From Arctopsyche grandis (Eukaryota > Arthropoda > Insecta > Trichoptera > Hydropsychidae), in contig NC_135365.1 of assembly GCF_051622035.1 (NCBI RefSeq), forward strand, positions 23,994,001 through 24,058,000: a stretch of 64,000 nt of DNA, given 5' to 3'. Both the position numbers and the translations under genes were made by a program. The notes below the pieces were generated by a model. That model did no database searches and was not told where the DNA came from. It saw nothing but the letters and a program-made list of their open reading frames with translations. Below, piece after piece: positions 10,700-22,000 of the stretch (the first letter of the stretch is position 1; every line of letters starts with the position of its first letter).

Positions 10700-11379
10700 C
10701 ACTGAGCAACAAAAAAAATTACCAGAGCGGAGACTAACCAATCTTTACTAAGTTTGACCCACTGAATTCGAATATGATAATGATTTTTGTTGTTTGGGAT
10801 GTCAAGAGAGATGGCAAGTCAGCCACTTACGCGCGTAAGTGGCGGACTCTCGCTTGCCGTCCCGCTTGCACTAACGCTTTTAGTGTACGCTCACGGAAAC
10901 TGAACGAAAGTCTTTCTTAGAAATTACCGCTCGAGCTAATACGTTTAGATAAAAATAAAAAATATGGAGATAGAAAACCAATCCTTATGAACGTGGTGAA
11001 ATAAAAAAACCGACCAAACAAATGCAAAATAGCACAGAGAAAAAATCCGAAAAATATATATATATATTTTTGACTTTTAAAATTGGCTAGAAAATTAATT
11101 ATAAGTATTTTAAAACAATAAAAATCACAATCAATAAAAAAAACATCTGACTATTGATTTCAATACTCACTTTGAGCCCAGCAATACTAGATTTTGAATT
11201 AAAGACCGCAAAAGCCAAAAATCTGTAAAAAGTGCGCATTTTTTTAAACTCTCATATCTCGTAAAGGAGATCCAAACAACAAAAATCATTATCATATTCG
11301 AATTCAGTGGGTCAAACTTAGTAAAGATTGGTTAGTCTCTGCTCTGGTAACTCAAAACGTGATTTTTTGTTGCTCAGTG
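10700..11379. mobile_element. TIR transposon derivative, 680 bp, ~100-bp terminal inverted repeats
   Basis: Starts CACTGAGCAACAAAAAA and ends with its inverse. The inverted repeats continue for about 100 bp (landmark CCAATCTTTACTAAGTTTGA) apart from a short indel. Flanked on both sides by TAA, a 3-bp target duplication. CACTG ends plus a 3-bp duplication fit CMC/CACTA; a TAA target also fits PIF/Harbinger. No transposase inside, so it is non-autonomous. Confidence 0.8.
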
Positions 11380-11432
11380 TAATTAATATATCATATGTAT
11401 TTCTACCAGTTACTAATAAAGAGTTATCATTA

Positions 11433-11617
11433 AGGTCCGAACGCACTAGGCGAAATTGCACTGCTGCGACGCTACGCCACACGTCAAAGTTGATAGGCAA
11501 CTCTGGCACGCGGTGTCTCGCCACTCGTAGTGCGTTCTATCTTATACAATTTCATACAAATAATATTTGGCTGCGTAGCGTCACAGCAACGCACTGTCTC
11601 ATAGTGCGGTTAGACCT
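11433..11617. mobile_element. PIF/Harbinger-like MITE, 185 bp
   Basis: Ends are imperfect inverted repeats (AGGTCCGAACGCACTA versus AGGTCTAACCGCACTA), flanked by TTA on both sides. A 3-bp TTA target is typical of PIF/Harbinger. No coding capacity. Confidence 0.7.
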
Positions 11618-11762
11618 TTAGCCCGCCTTTACACGTGCAGCGTGGATTAGACCGACAGCGGTGCCTGCGCCGGGTACTGAGCTCAGTGTTGTCTTGGTGG
11701 ATATACATTGTTTCACACGTCCCGGATGAATCCACAAAAATTACTAATGTAGCGCCATCGGA

Positions 11763-11891
11763 GCCGTCGACACCAACAATATTACTTACAATTTTTCGTA
11801 TCCAGTTCCCAAATAACCACCTCAGGTTGCTATATGGGAACTGAATACGGAAAATATTGTAAGTAATATAATATTGTTGGTGTAGACGGCC
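11763..11891. repeat. Long imperfect hairpin, ~55-bp arms
   Basis: GTCGACACCAACAATATTAC on the left mirrors GTAATATAATATTGTTGGTG on the right, and a second block (CCAGTTCCCA / TGGGAACTG) pairs nearer the loop. The loop is about 12 nt around ACCACCTCAGGT. Either a tiny foldback MITE or a transcript hairpin. Confidence 0.75.
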
Positions 11892-12026
11892 CCTTCCGCT
11901 TTATGTCGACCACAAACACAGTTGGTATAAATCACCAATAGATAAGTTGGTATTCCTACTTTCACCCGGAGAATGGTTTCTGTTAATCCCGAACGCGGCA
12001 ATATCTCAGTTATTCTTTTGGCGCAG

Positions 12027-12270
12027 ACCTCTCCCAATCTTCCTTCATCCACGGGCACCTTTTATGAAGGGCCTTCGTCCATCCATCATCAAAACAACAC
12101 CAGCTTCCTTGACGAAAAATCTCGTCAACAGCTGGACCTCGTCGTCAATGACAAGCCGACTCCAGACCACGAGAGAGGAGAGTCGAGACCCTCGAAAGAC
12201 GAGGCCGGGAAGGATTGGAAATCTGACTCTCGGAGACCTCGCGAAAGGCCTCGTCACCCTCTAAAATCAG
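12027..12270 (+). CDS. Candidate internal coding exon, gene unknown
   Basis: A polypyrimidine-containing acceptor (TATTCTTTTGGCGCAG) precedes 12027 and a donor (ATCAG then GTCAGT) follows 12270. Between them one frame is open for 81 codons and reads as a hydrophilic Asp/Glu/Arg/Lys/Ser-rich segment (for example DEKSRQQLDLVVNDKPTPDH and KSDSRRPRERPRHP), with GC content above the surroundings. Phase: enters at 0, leaves at 1. It cannot be joined in frame to exon 2 of the gene at 13.8 kb. The other + frame and one minus frame are also open over most of it, which lowers confidence. Confidence 0.35.
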
Positions 12271-12794
12271 GTCAGTACGATCATTTATCAACGCGCCAAC
12301 GGGCTAACATTATCCCTCTATGACGTCATGAACAATTGGACATTACAATGACGTTTCAAAGGGTATGACGTAGGGCTCGCTTTGACATCATCCTAGAGAG
12401 CCAGAAACTTTTATATTGATGCCCAACTTCCTAAGCGTTATAAAATGAATAATACAAAATGAAATTAGTCCAATTTTTCATAAGCTTTTTATTTCATTCG
12501 ACATATCGGCAACAATAATGCAGGAAATAAATTTTACAATCTGACACTAGATGAGTTATCGTTTGGATTTTATCTGAAGTCAATAACATACTGTTTCAAT
12601 TTACGTATTCTTTATAACTCTTTAGTCCCAGTGGAGTAACCCACTCCTTACAAATTAGTTCAGAGGAAATTTCGTCGATATTTATATATGAGAGAGTTTA
12701 GGTACTACCCCTACTTTATCCCAGTACATTTGTACTAGAAACTTTGGGTTATGTAACCATATCTTTCAGAAGGAATAGCCAATTGATATCTCAC

Positions 12795-13223
12795 CAGGGG
12801 CGTCATTTCAACTTTTCCCAGAGGAGACAACGTTTTTGACCAGTAACGAATGACTTTTTAGGGGGGGGGGGTGTATTATATTAAAAAATGAGAGTATATG
12901 AATAATATAATAACTATTTCTTTTAATTATATATTTTTATCAATAAAATTAATAGTATAATAATTTTAAAGGATAAAAAAGTCTTACAAATATCTTTCAA
13001 AGCAAGACAAACAACAAAACAAAATATATTTGGGATTTAGCATTTTTTTTTCTGGGAAAAACCGACGTGTACCTAACAGTGCTCTAAAGAATTTCAATAT
13101 TCTATTTTTGTTGGTTTAGTATTTTAATTCAAATTCATAATAGTACATTAAAAAACGTGGATAGTCACTTTCAAATCTAGGGAATTTGAACAGCAGCAAC
13201 CCCAGCCCCAAATGACGCCCCTG
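12795..13223. mobile_element. Non-autonomous hAT, 429 bp
   Basis: Starts CAGGGGCGTCATTT and ends AAATGACGCCCCTG, a 14-bp terminal inverted repeat. Flanks are TATCTCAC and TATCACAC, an 8-bp target duplication with one mismatch, as expected for hAT. The interior is AT-rich with a G-run and encodes nothing. Confidence 0.85.
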
Positions 13224-13494
13224 TATCACACTTATAAACTATTCAGAGTTGAGATAAACTTGATTAAAGAATTGAAACTATGGACTCCCATACGTTTCCA
13301 CAATTTTCAAGGCGAAAACCGGCATCCTCACATATTCGTCTTCTCAACTTAATTTCCGATTACATCGGTCTCTTTACGGTTACACCAGATCATCTGTCCA
13401 CTTTCATTGAGTTTTTTAAAGGATGCTCCGAAAGTTCATCAAAAATTTATCCATATATGTCTCTAATTTGCTCTGTCAAAATTAATCTATAGAT

Positions 13495-13575
13495 TGTATA
13501 TCGATGTTTGTAATTGGCCGAGAAGACGCATTGGGGTTTTTCTGGTATATATGTGTAAAATAAAATAAAATAAAT
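13495..13575 (+). mobile_element. SINE 3' tail fragment
   Basis: Matches the tail of the SINE at 1250-1310: GACGCATTGGGG, then TCTGGTATATATGTGTAAAA, then TAAAATAAAATAAA. Head and body are missing. Confidence 0.65.
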
Positions 13576-13639
13576 ATTATTTAGGACCAGCATGAACGTT
13601 TTAGTAATGCGAAATGAGAATATCGAATCGACATTTATG

Positions 13640-13838
13640 GTGTTTGGAGTGAGAATGGTCGTCGATCTGTCGCTGCGGTAATGGCCGTGTCGATGCTCGT
13701 TAGGACCGCCACGGGGGGGCGGCGCGGCCCACCTGTCATAACCTGCGGCTGGGATGGCTCGTACTTTCCTGGCCTGACCGTTTGACAGCTGACAGCTGAC
13801 AGACGAGGAGTGACGGGGGAGGCTGACGGAGCGGCAGA
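13640..13838 (+). promoter_or_regulatory. Probable promoter / 5' UTR of the 15-exon gene
   Basis: GC-rich sequence directly upstream of the start codon. It contains a CACCTG and a tandem of CAGCTGA motifs (13786-13800), E-box-like sites. No TATA box is evident. An in-frame TGA at 13824 shows the coding frame does not extend further upstream in this exon. Start-site position is not determined. Confidence 0.45.
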
Positions 13839-16800
13839 ATGGACTCCAACGGACCTTTCGATTTCCAGCTCGAGGAGATCCCGATCCCGGAAATACCGGT
13901 GCGACCTTCGAGTCTGCTGCACATTCCCGTGCCTGCAGATGGACCTCCTGGAACGAGGGATATCATACTACCTCCTGGGGTGTCCCCGCCCCGGGAGGAC
14001 GAATACGCTCAATGCACCTCTCCCGCTAAATATGGGACGTTGGATACGGACGGCCTCCTCAACAAATTCACCAAGGATACCAAAGCATTCAGTCCTACCG
14101 ACGATACAGTGCCGGTTTGTCTTCCGTATATGCTTGTATTATTTTTCTCACACCGATTCTTATATAAATCATGATATATTATAACGACTGTATAATTGTA
14201 TTGTTTTTGAATATATGTATGTACTGGTCTCCGTGACGGGCCGGAATGTGAAATGCCGGAAAACGCAAATATCGGAAGGCAAAGATCGAAAATCAAAAGA
14301 TCTTAAGTCGAAAGATCAAAAAAAAAAAGGGTGCATGGTAAACGGTACATACTCACTTAACAGGCTTTTCCTCCCGTATTCACATTAATACCCATATGTA
14401 CATATAATGTGTCGACGGTGAATATGTTGAATTTAAATCCAAGTACTAAAAGAGATTTCTAAATTGTATTTATAATATAACTAGTGTTGTACCTGATGAA
14501 GTATCATCGCATGGGTGTTTGCATATTAAGAGGGCTGTACACCCGAAACCTTAATTTTGTTGCCGTTCCTTTCTTTGATATATATATTGAGTGAATGCGA
14601 CAATATATATCAATATATATATTGAGTGAATGCGACAGTTGCGCTTCGACCAGATAATACGTATTTTAAATCGACAAAATCAAGGTTTCGTATTCTCCAA
14701 TTTTCTCCTCCGAAAGTGGACCAATTTTTAAAAAATTTTCATCATCGGTATGAGAAAGATATTTTCTATGCAACTGTGCGAGTATTTTTTTTTAAATAGA
14801 CCGTTAAATAAGCACGCTGGACTCTTTTCGTGGGTGTAAAAAAGAGGCGATTTTATAGATGTTTTTTTCAAATACATTTTAAATATATTAATTTAATATT
14901 TAATGAAATATGGTAATGACTTCCTACCTACCTATATATAAACAATAGAAAAATTAATTAATTAATTAAATAAATTTTCAAAAGATGGCGTTAAACGCTC
15001 AGAGATTAAGCGCCTTCTATTTGTTTAGTGGAAAAATTGGTAGCAAACAGTATATATAGAAGTTTTTTTATTTTGTTATTATATTTGTATATATATGATA
15101 CGTTTTGTTGGCAGTGGTTTAGCTGTGATGTACATATGTATGTCGAATCGAAACGACTATTATAGTACGGCGAGCGTTAGACAGACACACAGATGGAATA
15201 GTGTTATATTATATATATATATACATTTATGATGATTTGAGCTATCTGCATTTCATATTTTATTTTTCCATTTCAATAGCCTTGTAGTTAGCATATAATG
15301 CTTTGCACAAAGTGGTCACGGGTTCAAATTCCATTGGTTTCTGCTGGCCAGATCTTGGATTTGTGACTCCAGGTCGGTCGTTTATCAGAGTTTGCCAATT
15401 TATCTGATTTTCATTGAAACAGTTCCAACAAATTGGCAACCTTACCCATTTTCTAGCAAAATCTCGAGTTTTCGGCAATTTCGAATTTCGCTGAATTGTA
15501 TAAAATGTTGCACATTTACAAATTTGACTATAAATGCCTCTTTAGATTGGATGTTAATTGATATGTATTTACTTTGTATTATACTACTAGTGTTTTTACC
15601 CGGCTTTGCTCGGTATTTGTAATATAAACTCGTTAAATATGGCCAATCTAATAGTAAAAATTTTATTAAATTTATTTGAATATTCATATGTTTTTCTACG
15701 AACCAACAATAGTTACATACAAAGTCTCTTTCGAAATTATATATTAGATGTAGTATCAAATGTACAATGTTTCTGGCCAGGAAGGGGCATTGGGGTTACC
15801 TGTTGGGCCTTCTTCGTGTAAATTAAAGATAAATAAATAGATATGCTTTCCCATTACAGACATGTGCCGGTCCACCTACTTCTACTAAATCGTCCGTTCT
15901 TGGAACCGAACTCGCCAAAAAGCGCTTGCAAGCGTTTTGTATACAAAAGAGGCAAACTAATACTAGTTCACCAACATCATTGCAACAAATTTCTAATGCC
16001 AGTAAGATATTTTCGATTAGTTATTTCATTTAATTGATTAGATTTGCTTAATTATATGTATAATTATATCTATCTAGATACGTCAAGTTCTGTATTGATC
16101 GGAAATAAGGTGCAAGGTTCTTTGAAAAGAGTGTCAAATGTTTCAAAAATGAATTGCTTGGAAGAAGTTTCAGATAAAATTAAAAATAGTACTCCCAAGA
16201 AGACCTATAAAAGAGGTGATTTTTATTTTCTTTTCAGTGTAATTTTGCATGTTTTAAAACCGTTGATTACAAAATGCATTTTTAATTTTAAGCAATGAAC
16301 GGATATGAAAGAAGTCGTTTAACCTTAACGGAAATTTTAGAATTAAAGAAAGAACAAGACACCAAATTAGCTTTGGTAAAATTGGGAATTCCTCTCGGTT
16401 TGGTTCCTGGTTTTACTCCAAAAGCTATGCCAACAAAAGCCATGCCACCCATACAAAATCTATTAGGTAACTATTTCTTTCATATGCACATTTTTCTTTT
16501 AAATAAGTAGTCGTCTTAAAAATAATTTTCATCCAGATCCAGAGCAAGTAGAAATACTACTCAATAAAGCGAAGTTACTGCCTGGTAATGTTGAATTGAA
16601 ATACAAATCTCTCATATCGGGTGATAAAAAATTGCAAAAAATTAAACCGCCCGAGAAAAACAACAAAGATGATAATTTTCGACATAAGTATCACAACCAT
16701 GGCCGATCGGATAGAGGACGATATTCTGATAGATGGGATGATAATAGGAATGATAGAAACGACAGGCAGAAGACAAGAAGAAGACACAATTCTCACTCCA

Positions 16801-19022
16801 GATCGAATCGTAGATCTCCCGAATCTTCCAGTAGACGTAGTTCAAATCATCACTCTTCCAGTAGTAAAACGAGAAAAGAAAGTCCTAAAGATTTTAGATA
16901 TAATCATAGCAAAAGAGATAGTAGCATTGAAAAAGCTAAACCCGACATTAATACCTCAGATTTTATTGAAAAACCTACACCAGTTCCTGATGTAAATGAA
17001 GATACTATCCAACAGCATGCCACTGAAGCAATTGTAGAGCTTAAGCTAGTCAAAGAAAAAAGCGATATTGACATGTTTTCCGTTGATAAATCGAGTAAAA
17101 GCTCTGTCAGCGATGATAATGTTAGCGAAAAAGAAGTTGCAACAGACGTATCTCCAATTCCTGAAAGAAATCAGGCGTCGCAACATATATACGGTAGATT
17201 CTTAAAAGATAAATTTGTGCCAATTTCTGAACTAAGTGAAGCAGCAGAACGCGTTTCATATCCCGAGAGGGATACCTCTCACGAGCGGAAAATGACTGCC
17301 AACTTGGTAGAAGATTACAATAAGAGACCTACGACCTTTAGCAAATGTCAAGAATTCAATCTTTCTGATACATTTAATAGTGATAAAGTTTTGTACAGTC
17401 CCGGAATGGAATCGAGCGGAGAACCTACCCCTTCGTTTCACGATTTACCTTTTACAATCGACGAAAGCTATGCTCCTGAAGCGGATCAGTCGTTAAATGA
17501 AGAGTTTAATAACGAAAGTGAAAAAATTGAAGATGTTTGGGTAGATATAGAACAAATGTGTCATCCGAATAAACACAGCTCAATAAAATGTTTCAGGTAT
17601 TTCTTCACAATCACAATTACGTTATGTATTCTTGTTATTTCGGTGTGTTAATTTTATTTGTATGTCGTGTAGAAAAACTTGCACTCAGCCGTCATTAGAC
17701 TACTGTGAAAATTTGAACACTTGCCAATGTGTCAAAGAGCGGACCAAGTGTTACGAAAAGCTTTCATCTAATGTTGATCTCATAACGGCTTCTATGTCTG
17801 TCAATCAAAGGTAAACATGCTTTTATATGATGAGTCGTGTTAATAATTAGCGCATTCGATTTAATGTTTATTTTTTTTAATTATTTCAGTTGTGATAAAA
17901 ACGAGGATTTGGTTCGGAATTGGTATCCAAAGACTGAAAATGCATTTAAAGACATATCACCGCCTGTAGTTTATTCCAATTGGGAAACGGACGATTCTTC
18001 ATCACTCTCTTCAAATCCCGTACAAAAGCTTCAAGATAAATTAGTCTCTCACATACCCGAAAACATATCACCGCATAAAGAAACTTCACTGAATTTTAAA
18101 AACTTGAATGTTCCCCTTATTAATGCCGTATCTGAAAGTGATTTGATTTCTTCCGATGCCAATTTGATTGATGATATTACTTGTGTTCCAATGCCGGGCG
18201 CCTCTTCGCTGGATTCCGAGTATGAGAAATTCATGGAAGCCGTGTGGCCGGAAATTGCCGATGAGTGCAACGAGGCGGAAAAAAATACCGACTCTAATGC
18301 CGTAAAAGAAATGTCACCCGTTAGTTTGAACAATTCAGACTTCCGAGAATTTTCTCTCGATAGTAAAGCCACAAATGGAAGTTTTCATTCAGAGAATGAT
18401 ATGGATTGTAATTTCAATGTCGAGTCAAAAGTCGAAAGCAGTCCGGAAAAAATTGAATTTTCAAATATATCCGTCATTGATAAATGCAATTTGAAGGTTA
18501 ATCGTGAAGAAATGTTCACTACAGATATATTTACAGAAGATTTAATAATTAATATTAATGCAAAGGAAAAGAAAATTATAGCAGATTGTTGGAGTAGCGA
18601 CAATCTTTCAGATGATGAGAAAAAAGAAAAATATGTCAACTCTAATCATTCAAGGTAATTAAATCAACAAGGAAATATTGAATTAATATGAAATGTATGT
18701 AAATTTTTCTTTTCTTCCTGTTTAATATTTTAGCGTCAAACCGACGAAGCAGCGAAAAGGCCATGCAAAAATAAGTTCACGTCGTCACAAGGGCAAACAA
18801 AAGAAATCGAATAAAAAGGATTATTATCAATCGTCTTCTACTACTGATTCCTCGTCTACTAGTGATGATTCGTCTGAAAGTAGTAGCTCTGAAGATGGCA
18901 GTGGATCTAATGACAGCACAACGAGCAGTAGTGATGCCTCTTCGACGAGTAGCATGAGCTCTACATCTAGCGATGGGTCTACGAGTAGTACCGACTTTTC
19001 ATCTTCGAGTAGTAGTAGTAGT

Positions 19023-19083
<61 letters not shown>

Positions 19084-22000
19084 GCAGCGATTCTTCGTCA
19101 GATGAGGTGCGATCTAAATCAAAAAAGAAAATAGCCCTCTCGAAAAAGGTTTTTATACGTTTTTTTTTTTTATTTTTGAACATATGTAGTTTGGTGTCTT
19201 AATATATTTAACTAGTGTTGTGTCCGTTGATTTCAACGGGTGGCTACGGAAAGGAATTGATACACGAATTAAAATAAAGTTCTATGTATACATACATATA
19301 TATACGCAGCAGTCACATAAAACGGAACGCTAAAGCGAAACATATTTTTGCGTGAAATTTCGGTAATCTTATATAAAACCAAAACCGAAAGTCATTTAAA
19401 TGATAGGTTGTACCATAGTGCATTCTTGTAACACCAAACGTGAAAAAAAAAGTTGATAAAAATTAGTTGGGGACAAATTTAATGGAGGGCAGATTTTACG
19501 ACCGTGCGTTGACTTCACGGTTAAATGAAAATAACACTATACATATACATTTTTAATTTTATTACAATCACATATTATTATTTACAACTTATAAAAAAGA
19601 AATTAATATTTTGTAGCAGCTCCTTTCGATTTTATAACTTCTTTTATTCGGTTTGGCATAGAATCTACTAAAGTTTTTAAATTTTCGATCGGGAAGTCTT
19701 CGTACCATATCTTTTCTATTATTTCTTTCAACGATTTAAGAGTAGTAACATTGTTCTTCCTTATCCTGTACTTGATACACATCCATAAATTTTCGATTGG
19801 ATTTAAATCGGGACTATTGCCAGGCCATGGTAGTGTCTTTACACCCATTTCTTGTAAATAGTCCCGAACCTAAAAAAAAGTAAAAAAAAATATTTCCGTT
19901 TTTTGATTGAAATTTTATAATTTATATTCAATGCTATCAAATAAAATGACTACTCACCAATTTAGCTCGATGAGAAGGGGCAGAGTCATCTTGAAAAATT
20001 ATATCATCGGAATATGAAAGGTGGTTTTCCATCGATGGGACAAAGCTTTCTTCTAAAATTTTTTTATATTTTTTTCCATCGATGGCACCTTGTAGAAACT
20101 CCAATTGTCCAATGCTATGGTACGAAAAGCATCCCCAGACCATTTGAATTGGAGGATGCTTAACAGTTTTAAGGGTACAATTTTCATTATACCTTTCGCC
20201 AACTTTCCTTCGAACATACGGAAAACCATCAGGACTATAGAGGTTAAACTTTGATTCGTCGGAAAATATCACTCGTTGCCAATCTGATGGACTCCAATTT
20301 TCATGTGCTTTCGCCCATTCCAATCGATTGTTTTTCATTCTCTTGGTTAGGAGTGGTTTTTTTGCAGCTTTCCTACTGTAGAGTCCAGCTTCTCTGAGTC
20401 GCCTTCTTACTGTTGAGTCGCTGATTTCCATGGAAAATTGTGACGATACATCTGTTCTTATTTCTACAGCAGTTTTGAATCGCTGCTGTAAAGATAATCT
20501 GGTTATTACACGGTCTTGCCACTCCGATGTGCATCTTTTCAGTCCGGTCCCCTCCTTACGATCAAAACTTCCAGATTCTCTTTTTTTTTTCAATATTCTC
20601 GAAACAGTCGATATAGAACATCCCATTTTCTTGGAAATTGACCGAAAGGAAAATCCTGAACTCGCCAATGTCGCGATTTTTACACTCTTCTCCGATGATA
20701 ACTGAGCTCGTTTTTTCATGTTGACGTGCTAAAATTCGAATTTGATGCTTTCTCCTCGAAAACCCACACTAAACTGAACTCAAATCTTAGAAAACAATCA
20801 TATTTGGTCGTTAAAAACCCTACACATAAAGGGATTTAGAATATTTGGTCGTTAAAAACCCTACACATAAAGGGATAATCCTTTAATGGCCTCGAAGTCG
20901 TAAAATGCACAAGCGTTCCGTTTTATGTGACTACTGGTGTATATGTATATATATATATAAAAATCAATGTTTGTCTGTCGCGTATGCGTTCCTATACCAT
21001 TCAACTGATGGCGATAAAACTTACATGAGTTATTGTGTGCATGCCCGTGATGGTTTCTGTAAAAAAAAAATCACCCAAATACAGGATCGGGAAAACAGGA
21101 ATGAGTGGCATTTGCAACGCAATAATTTCAAATGTGTTCGCGTCGCCACCTGCGTTGTTAGGGTGAAATAAATAAACAATTGAATAATTTCAAATGTGTT
21201 CGCCGCCTGTGTTTCTCCGACAAATTATCATTACTGTAATTTAATTTGATTATTAAGTATTAATTACAAACTGAAACATTCACTTATCGAAACACATCGA
21301 GAAACGGGAACGGGAATTGCATGCGTTATTGTGGCATTGCAACGCATGTTGGGTTCAGCTAGTGTTTATATATAAACTAGTGTTGTACCTGATGACGTAT
21401 CATCGCATGGGTGTTGCTATATTAAGTTATTAAATAAAAAAATGAAAAGAAATGTGTCTGATCCCTCATGCGCTCCAATTTTTGTCAAATACCTTTTAAA
21501 TATATTTAACTAGTTGTTTTATCGGGCTTCGCTCAGTATTTGTAATATAAACAGCTTAAAAATGGCGAATCTAATAGTAAATATTCATCTGTTTTTTTTA
21601 TTTTAATCGAAAAAAATATATATCGAATCGTCGTCATAGAAACTTTGTTTTGTTTTCGAAGTTCCCAACCAAAAATACTTGCATACAAAGCTTCTTTCGA
21701 AATTATATATTAGATTTAATATTTATATTTAATTGTTTAATATGAATTATATGTAAATGGTACCTACCTATGTATGTAGGTACATATAAACAATATTTTA
21801 TTTTATTTTATTTTATTTTATTGTTACAATCAATATACACTCGTCATTACAGATCGCTCCAATGCGACGAGTGTACGATAACGGTCAGAAATACAATAAT
21901 ACATATACAATCAGAATACATAGCATATAACAATTAATCAGTACAGAAATAATAATCATAGATACATCTATGGATTATTTTTTTTTAGATTTTTGTGTAC

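Noticed and set aside
18827..19183. Minus-strand poly-leucine frame
   Set aside because: Shadow of the poly-serine coding tract in exon 8.
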